This document shows positions 41,840-51,672 of a stretch of 64,000 bases of DNA, piece after piece. The notes below the pieces were generated by a model, which saw nothing but the letters and a program-made list of their open reading frames with translations, ran no database searches and was not told the DNA's origin. How positions within the stretch are numbered: the first letter of the stretch is position 1; the number at the start of each line of letters is the position of its first letter. A program made the translations under genes and the position numbers. The stretch is from an uncultured Pelagibacteraceae bacterium (lineage in GTDB: Bacteria > Pseudomonadota > Alphaproteobacteria > Pelagibacterales > Pelagibacteraceae), in contig CACBHY010000002.1 of NCBI GenBank assembly GCA_902539165.1, positions 124,001-188,000 of the forward strand, given 5' to 3'.

Positions 41840-43965
41840 GCTAGCTTTTTTTCTAAACCTAAAGCTATTCTTTGTTTTTTTGTCCAAGCAAGACTTATTC
41901 TATCTATAATAATAGCCATAAGAACAATTCCAATACCAGCTGCTAATCCTCTTCCAGTATCAGATCTTGCTAATCCATTAAATACCTCAAGACCCAATCC
42001 TTTACCGCCAATTAAAGGGGTAACAATTTGCATAGCAAATGCCATTATTACAGTCTGATTGAAGCCAATCACCAAACTTGGAACAGCTAATGGAAATTTA
42101 ACTTTATTTAATGTTTGAAGTAAAGTTCCACCAAATGATCTTGAAACCTCAGAAAAACTTCCAGATACTTGAGTAAGACCTAAAGAGGTTAATCTTATAA
42201 TTGGAGGTATTGCATAAATCACTGTTGCTAATACAGCAGAAACGATACCGCCTCCAAAAAACATCAATACAGGAATTAAATAGCAAAAATAAGGAAGAGT
42301 TTGCATAGCATCTAATATTACATTTTGGATATTTCTAAATCTTTCATTGTATGATGCTATAATTCCCAAAGGTACTCCAAGCGCGAAACATAAAGCTACT
42401 GAAACTAAAACAGAAGATAAAGTAACCATTGATTGGGTCCAAATTCCACAAGCAGCAATAAAAAACAACAATAGCACGGTAATAATTGCAAATCTTAATC
42501 CTACAGTAAAGTATCCAATCGCAGTGAATATACCCATAGTATACCACCATGGAATATGAGTTAAAAAAGTATCAAGCGGTCTTAAAAGATTAAGGTAAAC
42601 AAATGCCCTTAATCCTTTTGTAAATCCTATAAATGAAGGATTAACTGTTAAGGATTTAACTGTTTCTGCTATTGGTTGTCTTATAGAAAGTTTCCATTCT
42701 GATGGAAATGATCCAATGTTTACAACAAAAGCGTCAATCAAAACAATAATAAAAAAAACTATAAATGATGGAATTAAATAATATCTTCTACTTATCAACT
42801 CTCCAATTTCATCAGCAAAGTCTTTATTAAAAATGGCAGTTAAATATTTAAATACATTAGATATTAGGAAGGTTACTTTTTCACAAATATATTTAATTAT
42901 TAAATGAATTAAAGTTAATGGTTTTTCCAAAACTCTAGCTATTTGATATTTTTCCCAAGCTTGAGGAAGTAAATAAAACTTTTGAACATCTGACGGAAGA
43001 GTTTCCTTTTGTTTACTAAATGACATGCTAAACCTATCAAATAGAATAGCCATAAAAAGAATACACAATCCACCTTCCATCGCCCAACCTACATCAAGAT
43101 TTCGAATTGCTAACCATACTTGACCACCTATGCCCTCCGCACCAATAAAACACGCTAATACTACTAGTGCTAAAGCCATCATAATTACCTGATTAATACC
43201 CATCATGATACTTGGTAATGAAAGTGGAATTTTAATTTTGTACAGAAGCTGAAGTTTGCTTGAACCAAATGAAGTCGCGGATTCAATTGTTTCTTTTGAA
43301 ACTTGTCTTATTCCTGAATTAGTCAACCTTATTACTGGTGGCATTGCATAAATCATTGTTGCCAATATCGCAGGAGCCCCTCCAATTCCAAAAAAGAATA
43401 AAGCTGGAAAAAGATAGACAAACGCGGGCATGACTTGCATTGTGTCTAAAACTGGTTTCATGAAATTATCAAACCGGTTGCTTTGAGAACATAAAATTCC
43501 GAGAATAACTCCAAAAAATACACACAAAAAAACTGATAATCCCATCAAAGCTAAGGTTTGCATCGACTCGTCCCACATCCCTACAGCACCCCAAAAATAA
43601 ACTACAAACATTGAGTACAAGCCTAACCTTAAACCCCCGGCAATTAAGCACGGTAAAAAAAGAATTGCAGCAATCAATAACCAAGGAGAGTCAATTAGAA
43701 AATCTTCTAAAACATAATATCCCTCTTTAATATAGCTAGCGATTATTTTAGTGATCCATCTATAATTCTTTTTTAAATAGTCTTCACCATCATTAACCCA
43801 TGCAGTAAAAGTAAATTCATCTGTTATCTGCTTTGGGAATTTAGATGGACCATCGTTTTGAAAAGAAAGCCATAAGGCGCCAAGAAATACAGCTAGTACA
43901 AGAATATATTTAATCAAACTTTTTGAAGAATATGATTTTTCTAAAACGTGACCTTCAGCAGACAT
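41836..43965 (-). CDS. betaine/TMAO-type ABC transporter permease, two fused domains
   Basis: 709 residues made of two permease domains (about 130-320 and 490-690), each with its own MetI-like core and ATPase-contact loop. The repeats match well: MPPVIRLTNSGIRQVS versus IPPIIRLTSLGLTQVS. ProW-type transporters normally dimerise; here the pair is one protein, as in known TMAO transporters of the TmoW type. A long N-terminal anchor and the linker about 330-400 contain extra hydrophobic segments. Stop overlaps the molybdoenzyme start. The divergent ATPase gene begins 79 bases away. Confidence 0.88.
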   Translation of the reverse strand: MSAEGHVLEKSYSSKSLIKYILVLAVFLGALWLSFQNDGPSKFPKQITDEFTFTAWVNDGEDYLKKNYRWITKIIASYIKEGYYVLEDFLIDSPWLLIAAILFLPCLIAGGLRLGLYSMFVVYFWGAVGMWDESMQTLALMGLSVFLCVFFGVILGILCSQSNRFDNFMKPVLDTMQVMPAFVYLFPALFFFGIGGAPAILATMIYAMPPVIRLTNSGIRQVSKETIESATSFGSSKLQLLYKIKIPLSLPSIMMGINQVIMMALALVVLACFIGAEGIGGQVWLAIRNLDVGWAMEGGLCILFMAILFDRFSMSFSKQKETLPSDVQKFYLLPQAWEKYQIARVLEKPLTLIHLIIKYICEKVTFLISNVFKYLTAIFNKDFADEIGELISRRYYLIPSFIVFFIIVLIDAFVVNIGSFPSEWKLSIRQPIAETVKSLTVNPSFIGFTKGLRAFVYLNLLRPLDTFLTHIPWWYTMGIFTAIGYFTVGLRFAIITVLLLFFIAACGIWTQSMVTLSSVLVSVALCFALGVPLGIIASYNERFRNIQNVILDAMQTLPYFCYLIPVLMFFGGGIVSAVLATVIYAIPPIIRLTSLGLTQVSGSFSEVSRSFGGTLLQTLNKVKFPLAVPSLVIGFNQTVIMAFAMQIVTPLIGGKGLGLEVFNGLARSDTGRGLAAGIGIVLMAIIIDRISLAWTKKQRIALGLEKKLA

Positions 43966-44044
43966 AAAATTTACTAATCAAAATAAACTATTTTACTTTT
44001 AAAGTAAAATATTGTCTTATATTAGCTAAGATTTTTGAATTATT

Positions 44045-45091
44045 ATGGATGATAATAATAAAATAGTTTGCTCAAATATCTGGAAACTGTTTGGACCAGA
44101 TGAAAAAAGAATAAAAGAAAATTTAGATTCAAATCTCTCAATTAAAGAAGTTCAAGAAAAAACTGGACATGTTGTTGCTGTTAAAAATGTTAGTTTTTCT
44201 ATCCAAAAAGGTGAAACTTTCGTTGTCATGGGCTTGTCAGGAAGTGGAAAATCAACATTGGTAAGATGTATATCAAGACTAATTGAACCTACTTCAGGTA
44301 CAGTCAAAATGGACGATATTGATGTTACTAAAATGAGTGGTGGAGAATTATTAGATTTAAGAAGAAATAAAATGAGTATGGTTTTCCAACATTTTGGATT
44401 ATTCCCTCATAGGACAGTTGTTGAAAATATTGCCTATGGTTTAGAAATTAGAGGTAATAAAAAACAAGAGCGAACAGATAAAGCTATGGAAGTTTTAAAA
44501 ATGGTTGGTCTTGATGGATGGCAAAATAATTACCCGAGAGAATTATCTGGAGGTATGCAGCAAAGAGTTGGATTAGCAAGAGCATTAGCAGTAGATCCTG
44601 AAATATTAATTTTCGATGAACCATTTTCCGCCTTAGATCCTTTGATAAGAAGAGAAATGCAAGATGAATTATTAAAACTTCAAGAGAAGCTTCAAAAGAC
44701 AATGGTCTTCATTACGCATGATTTTTTAGAGGCTATTAAGATGGGTGATCATATCGCAATCATGAAAGATGGTGAAGTTTCACAAGTTGGAACACCCGAA
44801 GAAATAGTTGCAAATCCAAAAGACCAATATGTAAAAGATTTTTGCGAAGATGTTCCAAAGTATAAAGTTCTAAGTGCAGGAAAAGTTATGAGAAAAGAAT
44901 GCTGTGACGAGACTAAAAAATTATATGAGGATAAATCATATTGTATACCTGATAATTCAAAGATTGAGACATTGATTGATAAGCTAGTTGACTCTGACAA
45001 ATCATTTCCAGTGGTGTGTTGTAATTCAGGAGATTTGTTAGGCGAGATTGATAGGGCAATAGTTATGAAATCAATGAAATCAGCTAGTTAA
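44045..45091 (+). CDS. betaine/TMAO-type ABC transporter ATPase (ProV-like)
   Basis: 348 residues. Walker A GLSGSGKST near 64-72, Q-loop in FQHFGLFPH, signature LSGGMQQR near 167-174, Walker B ILIFDEPFSALD near 187-198, then His in FITHDF. The C-terminal 70 residues hold a shortened CBS-like segment found in the ProV/OpuAA group, often a sensor of ionic strength. The N-terminal insert before the ATPase core (LFGPDEKRIKE) is typical of ProV. Divergent from the permease gene. Confidence 0.92.
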   Translation: MDDNNKIVCSNIWKLFGPDEKRIKENLDSNLSIKEVQEKTGHVVAVKNVSFSIQKGETFVVMGLSGSGKSTLVRCISRLIEPTSGTVKMDDIDVTKMSGGELLDLRRNKMSMVFQHFGLFPHRTVVENIAYGLEIRGNKKQERTDKAMEVLKMVGLDGWQNNYPRELSGGMQQRVGLARALAVDPEILIFDEPFSALDPLIRREMQDELLKLQEKLQKTMVFITHDFLEAIKMGDHIAIMKDGEVSQVGTPEEIVANPKDQYVKDFCEDVPKYKVLSAGKVMRKECCDETKKLYEDKSYCIPDNSKIETLIDKLVDSDKSFPVVCCNSGDLLGEIDRAIVMKSMKSAS

Positions 45092-46016
45092 ACTGACTTT
45101 TAACTTTAATACTTTTTTGTTTAACTTTATCTCTCCAAATAATTATCATACCAGCTAAAACAATTGCTAAGACACCTGGAAAAAGTTGCCCCCATGGTGC
45201 TTCTTTAAAAAAAATCCATCCAAGAACAAAAGACGAAGGTATACCCAAATATTCAAATGAAGCCATTTTACTTGCTGAGATTAACCTGTAAGAATAAATA
45301 AACAAAATTGCAGCAGTTCCACCTAAGATACCAGTTAAAGTCATTAAAAAGAAATCTTCAATACTTTTAATTTCAACATGCCCACTTGTAATGAAATATA
45401 AAATTACACCCCCAATAACATTAAAAATTAGAGTGAAAAGTTGTATCTTTGCAGTTGAGTGACCATCAGGAATAAATTTAAGAATTATAACGGTCATAGC
45501 CCAAGCGATAGCTGTTAAAATAGGAAAGATTGAATAGAAATTGAATATCTCACTGGTAGGTTTCATAATTAGTACAACACCTAAAAAACCTATAAAAATC
45601 GCTGACCATCTGTAAATTCCAATCTTGTCTTTTAAAAAAAATATTGAAAATATAACTATAAAAAAAGGGGAAGAAAAAGTTAGAGTCATTGCAGTTGCAA
45701 ATTCAAGATTTATTACCGAAATAAAGATAAATATATTCATAGCTAAAAATCCCAAACCTCTAAAAAAGCTTAGTGTCATGAAGGTTTTATTTAAATTTTT
45801 AAAAATTGTGAAATGCTCTTTTGTATACAAAATCAGCAAAATTAAAGGTATAACTCCAGCAATATTTCTAAAGACTGCAAGTTGAATTACTGAATACTCG
45901 TTTCCAAGAAATTTAATTACCACCATATATAAATCAACACATAGAATTGCCATCAGCATAGTCGTAACTGCAAGGTAAGTTTTTTTAATATCAATTTTTT
46001 CTGAGGAAATTTTCAT
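45084..46016 (-). CDS. DMT-family (EamA) transporter
   Basis: 310 residues, ten membrane segments and two EamA repeats; FFLKDKIGIYRWSAIFIGFLG near 125-145 is the repeat boundary, and WIFFKEAPWGQLFPGVLAIVLAG is the second. Substrate unknown. It overlaps the end of the convergent ATPase gene by eight bases. One of three DMT proteins in this window. Confidence 0.83.
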   Translation of the reverse strand: MKISSEKIDIKKTYLAVTTMLMAILCVDLYMVVIKFLGNEYSVIQLAVFRNIAGVIPLILLILYTKEHFTIFKNLNKTFMTLSFFRGLGFLAMNIFIFISVINLEFATAMTLTFSSPFFIVIFSIFFLKDKIGIYRWSAIFIGFLGVVLIMKPTSEIFNFYSIFPILTAIAWAMTVIILKFIPDGHSTAKIQLFTLIFNVIGGVILYFITSGHVEIKSIEDFFLMTLTGILGGTAAILFIYSYRLISASKMASFEYLGIPSSFVLGWIFFKEAPWGQLFPGVLAIVLAGMIIIWRDKVKQKSIKVKSQFN

Positions 46017-46058
46017 GTATAATTTTTTTTTAAAAATTGTATAAACCTTACAAATAAA

Positions 46059-47249
46059 ATGAGTAATTTTAAACTAAATGAATCTGATATCTTGTCTAAT
46101 CAAGATTGGACATTCCCAACTAACATTGCATATGGTCCAGGTCGTCTTAAAGAAATAGGTAAAATTTGTAATAATTTAGACATCAAGAATCCTTTAATAG
46201 TTACTGATAAAGGTAGCCCCAAATTACCATTTGTCAAAAATTTACAAAGTTATTTAGCTAACACAAATGTAAAGTCAGATTTATTTTTTGATATATCACC
46301 AAACCCTAGAGAGGATGAGGTATCTGTCGGTTGTAAAAAATATCAAGATGGAAAACATGACTCAATAATTGCTATTGGCGGTGGAAGTGCAATGGACGGA
46401 GGTAAATTAATTTGCCTTACAGCAAATAATGATGTGCCTTTAAGAGATTTTGAATTTGAACTTACACCTCCAAAAATTAGTAAAGATAATCCTTTTCCAA
46501 AGATTATTACCATTCCTACAACAGCAGGCACAGGAGCTGAAACAGAGATAACAGCAATGGTTACCTACTTAAAAGAGGGTATGAAATTTTGTATGTGGCA
46601 CCCAGATGTTAGACCGTCTTTAGCATTAATTGATCCAGAGTTAACAATAGGATTGCCATCTAATTTAACTGCATGGACAGGAGCTGATGCTTTAATACAT
46701 GCTATTGAGGGATATTGTGTGCCTGGATTTAATCCAATGTGTGATGGGGCAGCACTGGAAGGACTTTCTTTAATTTCAAAATCATTAATTAAAGCAGTTG
46801 AGGAGCCTGAGAATATATTAGCTAGAGGTGGTATGCATGTTGGTTCTTGTTTAGCAGGAATATCATTTTTGAAAGGGTTAGGAAATGTTCATTCTATTTC
46901 TCATATGGTAGGAGCGGAATATAATACTCATCATGGATTGACTAATGCAATAGTTTTACCAGTTGTCATGAAATATAATTTGCCTGGAATGGAAGAAAAA
47001 GTTCAAAGAATGTCAGAAGCAATGCAATATAAAGATCATTCTGTTAACGCATTTATAAAAAATTTAGAGGAACTTTTAGATAGAATTAAAATTCCAAATA
47101 GTTTAGGTGAAATTGATGTTCCAGAAGATTGTGCTGAAAGAATTGCTGAAAAGGCAATGAAAGATCAAGCATATGCAACTAATCCTAAAGTAGCTTCATT
47201 GGCTGAGATGAAAGAAATGGTTTTGCAAAGTATAAAAAAAGCTAGATAA
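46059..47249 (+). CDS. iron-containing alcohol dehydrogenase
   Basis: 396 residues. GGGSAMDGGKL near 108-118 binds NAD(P), TTAGTGAET near 151 is typical, and the metal ligands lie in DALIHAIEGY near 210-219, HSISHMVGAEY near 276-286 and the following NTHHG. The amidase gene starts six bases after its stop, so the pair is likely cotranscribed. Oxidises a primary alcohol or reduces an aldehyde; the real substrate is not clear. Confidence 0.9.
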   Translation: MSNFKLNESDILSNQDWTFPTNIAYGPGRLKEIGKICNNLDIKNPLIVTDKGSPKLPFVKNLQSYLANTNVKSDLFFDISPNPREDEVSVGCKKYQDGKHDSIIAIGGGSAMDGGKLICLTANNDVPLRDFEFELTPPKISKDNPFPKIITIPTTAGTGAETEITAMVTYLKEGMKFCMWHPDVRPSLALIDPELTIGLPSNLTAWTGADALIHAIEGYCVPGFNPMCDGAALEGLSLISKSLIKAVEEPENILARGGMHVGSCLAGISFLKGLGNVHSISHMVGAEYNTHHGLTNAIVLPVVMKYNLPGMEEKVQRMSEAMQYKDHSVNAFIKNLEELLDRIKIPNSLGEIDVPEDCAERIAEKAMKDQAYATNPKVASLAEMKEMVLQSIKKAR

Positions 47250-47255
47250 GCTTTG

Positions 47256-48674
47256 ATGCTTGAAAATCAATCAGTTAATGAAATACAAAAAAATATAAAA
47301 AGTCGACAAATCTCAATTAAAGAAGTTGTTGAGTATTATTTAGATAGAATTGAAAAATTTAACCCTGACTTAAACGCAATTGTTCTTCAAAAAGATCGAG
47401 AATTAATCTTAAAAGAAGCAATTGAAAAGGATAATACCAAGGAAATTGATAAACCTTTAAATGGATTGCCAATAGCAATTAAGGACCTGACAGATGTTGT
47501 GGGTTTTAAAACTACATATGGATTCCCAGGCTCAAAAAATAACCAACCTAAAAAAAATTCATTATTTGTAAATCGTTTGATTGACAAAGGAATAATTGTT
47601 ATTGGAAAAACAAACACCGCAGAACTTGGTGTAGGCGGACATACAATCAATAGACTATTTGGACCAACTTCAAATGTATATGACTTATCAAAATCTGCAG
47701 CTGGATCAAGTGGAGGTGCAAGTTCAGCTGTTGCTGCTGGATTGTTACCATTTGCTGATGGTACAGATCAAATGGGATCATGTCGTGGACCTGCAGCATA
47801 TGCAAATATTTATGGTTTTAGACCCACACCAGGTTTAATCCCGTCAGATCGCTCAGGACAAAATTTAAATTTACCTATACTTACTACGCCAGGATGCTTT
47901 GCGAGAAATCCAAGAGATATGTCGATTTTATTAGATGAAATTGTAGGCAGTGCTTCAGTTGACAAATTTTCATTTGATTTAAATGGCTCTTTTAAAGATC
48001 AAAATATAAGTGAAAAAGAATTTTCATCTTTTAAAATTGGATGGCTTTCTAATATGAATGGGGATTATATTGTAGAAAAAGATATATTGGAAATTTGTGA
48101 GACTAAATTAAAAGATTTAGAAAAAATCAATCTTAGAGTAGAAAATCTTAAACCAAAAATAAATACTGATATTTTGTGGAAGAGTTGGACAACATTAAGG
48201 GCTAAAAGTATTTATGAAGATACTTTGGCTATGAATATTTCCGATATTAGTTCAATGACATATCAAGCTATTTGGGAATATAACAAAGGTAAAGAAATTA
48301 AAGCTGAAGATTTAAAAATAGCCTTAGATCAAAAACAAGAATGTTTAAATCAAATAAATTTAATTTTTGAAAATTTTGATTTTTTAGTATTACCATCTGC
48401 TCAAATTTTTCCATTTGATAAAAACGTACAATTTCCAAAAAATATTAGTGATAAAGAATTAGACACATATCATCGGTGGTTAGAAGTTTTTGTATTATCG
48501 AGTCTTTTAGAATTACCTACCATGACAATTCCAGTTGGTTTTAATCAAAACGGTATGCCAATAGGCATGCAAATCATTGGAAAAAATAAAGATGATTTGA
48601 AATTATTCTCTTTTGTAAGTAGATATGAAGATATTTTTAATTTCAGTAAAATAAAACCTAAATTTGTTAATTAA
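47256..48674 (+). CDS. amidase signature family hydrolase
   Basis: 472 residues from the ATG at 47256 (TTG one codon before). The Ser-cisSer-Lys triad is seen as Lys in AIKDLT near 73, the Ser of GSSGGASSAVAAG near 150-162 and the catalytic Ser in DQMGSCRGP near 174. Cleaves an amide; possibilities range from nitrile-derived amides to amino-acid amides. Followed by a DMT-type transporter gene one base away, which may move the substrate or product. Confidence 0.87.
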   Translation: MLENQSVNEIQKNIKSRQISIKEVVEYYLDRIEKFNPDLNAIVLQKDRELILKEAIEKDNTKEIDKPLNGLPIAIKDLTDVVGFKTTYGFPGSKNNQPKKNSLFVNRLIDKGIIVIGKTNTAELGVGGHTINRLFGPTSNVYDLSKSAAGSSGGASSAVAAGLLPFADGTDQMGSCRGPAAYANIYGFRPTPGLIPSDRSGQNLNLPILTTPGCFARNPRDMSILLDEIVGSASVDKFSFDLNGSFKDQNISEKEFSSFKIGWLSNMNGDYIVEKDILEICETKLKDLEKINLRVENLKPKINTDILWKSWTTLRAKSIYEDTLAMNISDISSMTYQAIWEYNKGKEIKAEDLKIALDQKQECLNQINLIFENFDFLVLPSAQIFPFDKNVQFPKNISDKELDTYHRWLEVFVLSSLLELPTMTIPVGFNQNGMPIGMQIIGKNKDDLKLFSFVSRYEDIFNFSKIKPKFVN

Positions 48675-48675
48675 T

Positions 48676-49572
48676 ATGACTCATCCTCACCATTACAAGA
48701 TATCAATAGCATTAGCCATATCAGCTGGGGCTTGGGGAATATATTGGTTGCCACAAAGAATTCTTGAAGACGGTGGCTTAACTGGTGGTTGGGGCACAAT
48801 ATCTCAAATGATAATTGGAACATTAATATTATTACCCATTGCACTCTGGAGATTAGGTAAAAGAAGAGGTACAGGCCTCGAGCTTCCTGCTATGGGAATT
48901 TTAATTGGTGGAGGTTTTATATGTTATGCATTAAGCTTTCTTCTAACCGATGTAGTTAGAGCCTTAATAATGTTTTACATGACACCTGTTTGGACAACTA
49001 TTTTTGAAATTATTTTTTTAAAGAAAAAACATGGTTGGCAAAGAATTGTCAGCTTAGGTTTAGCACTCGGTGGATTATGGGTGGTTTTTGGTCAAGGTGG
49101 CAACATTCCGTTACCAGAAAATGCAGGAGACTGGTTAGCTCTTTTAGGTGGAGTTATGTTTGCAGGAGGAATGATTAGATTGGAGGTAATCAAAACTGAC
49201 GGAGTTTTCCCTATAATTTTCGGTTTTTTCTTTTATGGCACACTATTTAACATAGGAGCTGGTTTTTTACTTGTTGATTATCTTGGACCAATGCCATCTA
49301 CCGAAGCATTTATTTCAATGACAACATTTTTAGTTTTAATTTCAGTATTCTATTTTATCCCAACAGGTATTGTAATCTTATGGGCCCCAACTCAAATAGG
49401 AGCGGGGATATGTTCAATTCTATTTTTATCAGAAATAATAGTTGGAGCAATTAGCTCCAGTATTCTTACAGACGAACCATTTGGTTGGCGCCAGATTGTT
49501 GGATGTTCTTTAATTGTTATTGGCGGAATTGTAGCTGTAGTTTTATCTCCAAAAGAAGATGTAAGTAAATAA
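48676..49572 (+). CDS. DMT-family transporter
   Basis: 298 residues from the ATG at 48676. Ten membrane segments. ISAGAWGIYWLPQRILEDGGLTGGW at the start and ADVVRALIMFYMTPVW-type segment near 95 are typical of EamA-like transporters; a His-rich N-terminus (MTHPHHYK) is odd. It starts one base after the amidase stop, giving a three-gene operon with Fe-ADH and amidase. Substrate unknown. Confidence 0.82.
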   Translation: MTHPHHYKISIALAISAGAWGIYWLPQRILEDGGLTGGWGTISQMIIGTLILLPIALWRLGKRRGTGLELPAMGILIGGGFICYALSFLLTDVVRALIMFYMTPVWTTIFEIIFLKKKHGWQRIVSLGLALGGLWVVFGQGGNIPLPENAGDWLALLGGVMFAGGMIRLEVIKTDGVFPIIFGFFFYGTLFNIGAGFLLVDYLGPMPSTEAFISMTTFLVLISVFYFIPTGIVILWAPTQIGAGICSILFLSEIIVGAISSSILTDEPFGWRQIVGCSLIVIGGIVAVVLSPKEDVSK

Positions 49573-49625
49573 TAATGATTTAAATAAAATTTATAACATT
49601 TAAAATTATAGGATATAGTATTTAG

Positions 49626-50486
49626 ATGAATTCAACTAAAATAAATGTAAGACGTAGTTTTATTTTTACGCCAGGTCTTAAGCCAGAAATGTTCCCAAAG
49701 GCTATTGCATCAGGTGCAGATATGGTTTGTATCGAACTTGAGGATGGAATAGCAATCAAAGATAAAGATGAAGCAAGAAGAAATACAATTAAAGCACTTG
49801 AAACTCTTGAAGTAAAAAGTGGTGTTGAGCTAGTAGTTAGAGTTAATTGTCAACGAACTAAGTTTGGTCTTTTGGATCTGGAGGCTTTTGTTTCGAGTAA
49901 AAAAAAAGTTAAAGCAATAATGTTACCCAAAGTCAAAACTCCTGATGAAATTACTTTTATTGATGATCTGCTGACAGATTGTAATTTAGACACTGATCTT
50001 CATGTAATAATGGAGACCAACGAAGCATTGGAGAGCATTTATGAAATTGCTCATGCAAGTAAAAGAATAGTTGCACTTTATTTTGGAGGAGTTGATATGG
50101 CTGCAGAGCTTAGAGTCCCAAATGAGTATAAAAATTTGATTTACGCAAGATCTAAATTAGTACATGCAGGAGCCAGTGTTGGTGTGGATGTTATAGATGT
50201 ACCTTATTTAGACTTGGAAGATATGGACGGGATGAAAAAGGAAGCAGAGCTTGTTAGAGATTTAGGATTTACAGGAAAAGGTTCTATTCATCCAAAACAA
50301 ATAAACATGTTAAACGAAATTTTTACACCTTCTAAAGAAGAAATTATCAAAGCTAAAAAAATTGTAGATCAATTTAATAAATCGGATACAGGTTTAGTAG
50401 TAATTGATGGCAAACTTATTGAAAAACCTGTTTTACGTGAAATGCAGAGAAAAATATTAATAGCAGATAAAATAAACCAAAGTTAA
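49626..50486 (+). CDS. HpcH/HpaI aldolase/CitE-like lyase
   Basis: 286 residues, TIM barrel. RRSFIFTPGLKPEMFPKA at the start, CIELEDGIAIKDKDEARR near 37-54 with the metal-binding Glu/Asp, VRVNCQRTKFG near 74-84, and the later GKGSIHPKQI near 219-228. Belongs to the CitE/malyl-CoA lyase-type group that cleaves or forms C-C bonds on acyl-CoA such as (S)-citramalyl-CoA or malyl-CoA. It lacks citrate-lyase partners, so it is a stand-alone CitE-like enzyme. Confidence 0.87.
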   Translation: MNSTKINVRRSFIFTPGLKPEMFPKAIASGADMVCIELEDGIAIKDKDEARRNTIKALETLEVKSGVELVVRVNCQRTKFGLLDLEAFVSSKKKVKAIMLPKVKTPDEITFIDDLLTDCNLDTDLHVIMETNEALESIYEIAHASKRIVALYFGGVDMAAELRVPNEYKNLIYARSKLVHAGASVGVDVIDVPYLDLEDMDGMKKEAELVRDLGFTGKGSIHPKQINMLNEIFTPSKEEIIKAKKIVDQFNKSDTGLVVIDGKLIEKPVLREMQRKILIADKINQS

Positions 50487-50489
50487 TTT

Positions 50490-51653
50490 CTATAGATTTT
50501 TGTTAACAATTTCGTCTAACATATTGATCATATCTCTTTTATAATTTTCGTCAGTACCAGAGTCTGTTTCAATAACTGAAAAGTACGAGGCTACAATTCC
50601 ATTTTTTAAGTTTATTGCCAAAAATTGACCACCAAGACCAGAATGACCAATCCAATCACCACATCTCATAGAAGAATTAGAATAGTATAGGTATTTATTG
50701 GAAGATAATTCCATGTATTTAGTGCCTTTATTTTTAAGGGTTTCATTTAAAAATTTTTCCGAACCAACTTTTCTATTTTCTACACCATATCCTTTTCTAG
50801 AAAATAAAAGTCCATACCTTAAAAAATCTCTTGAAATCAGACATCCTCCCCCCGAAATCCATGGCATACTATCTCTATCAGTTCCCATATACATAGCATC
50901 TTCAAAACCTGCAGCCTCTACCGCTTCTAACAGCCAGTCTTTTAATTTCTTTCCACTAACTTTCTCAATAACAACTCCTAATACATCAGTATTTGCCGAC
51001 TTATAGTGAGATAAGTCACTTTTATTTTGTAAATCCTCTCCCTCTATAGACTTAATAGAATTTAAAAATTCTTCTTGGTTAATTTTATAGTTTAAGTCTT
51101 CAGGAAGCCTCCAACCACAGACAGGTTCGTGTAAAAAGGAAGATGTATAGGGATCTGTATAATCTTCACTATAAGAGTTTTTTATATTCATATCTAGTAC
51201 ATCTTGAATTTTTGCTGATGCGTAACCCGAATTTATATCTGGTAAGTACTCAGAAACAGTTTTGTTTAAATCAATAATATTTTTTTCAACAAGCTCACCT
51301 ATGAATAAATTTACAAACATCTTTGTGATAGACATAATAGTTTGAGGAGTATGTTCATTGAAATCGTCTGCATATTTTTCAAAAAGAATATTTTGATCTT
51401 TTCCAACCAATAATGAGCAGAAATATTTATGATTTATCATTTTTTGAACAGATGATATTTTTTCAATGTTAGTATTGTATTTTTTATGTAAAGTTAAAAC
51501 TTGGTCAGATCTAAATAACAAACCATACCTGTTTATTTTATGTAAATTTCTATATCCCTCTCTTCTTGTTTCAGGTAAATACCATTTTGGTTTATTATCT
51601 CTTATAATTTTAAGAGAAGGATTTGGTTCACTAATAATTTTTTTTTTATCCAT
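50490..51653 (-). CDS. beta-lactamase-related serine hydrolase
   Basis: 387 residues. SITK (near 121-124) is the SxxK nucleophile, YKSAN near 208 is the Tyr-x-Asn-like motif and HSGLGG near 332 the third motif of the class C beta-lactamase/esterase fold. No signal peptide is evident, so it is likely a cytoplasmic esterase or amidase of the 6-aminohexanoate-dimer hydrolase type rather than a penicillin-binding enzyme. Near the amidase and aldehyde dehydrogenase genes. Convergent with the CitE-like gene. Confidence 0.8.
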   Translation of the reverse strand: MDKKKIISEPNPSLKIIRDNKPKWYLPETRREGYRNLHKINRYGLLFRSDQVLTLHKKYNTNIEKISSVQKMINHKYFCSLLVGKDQNILFEKYADDFNEHTPQTIMSITKMFVNLFIGELVEKNIIDLNKTVSEYLPDINSGYASAKIQDVLDMNIKNSYSEDYTDPYTSSFLHEPVCGWRLPEDLNYKINQEEFLNSIKSIEGEDLQNKSDLSHYKSANTDVLGVVIEKVSGKKLKDWLLEAVEAAGFEDAMYMGTDRDSMPWISGGGCLISRDFLRYGLLFSRKGYGVENRKVGSEKFLNETLKNKGTKYMELSSNKYLYYSNSSMRCGDWIGHSGLGGQFLAINLKNGIVASYFSVIETDSGTDENYKRDMINMLDEIVNKNL

Positions 51654-51672
51654 TATATTTAAAGTAAATAAT

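Noticed and set aside
41840..41887. Longer molybdoenzyme start at 41887
   Set aside because: Adds 16 basic residues inside the permease gene; the ATG at 41839 gives an ATGA overlap and family-like N-terminus.
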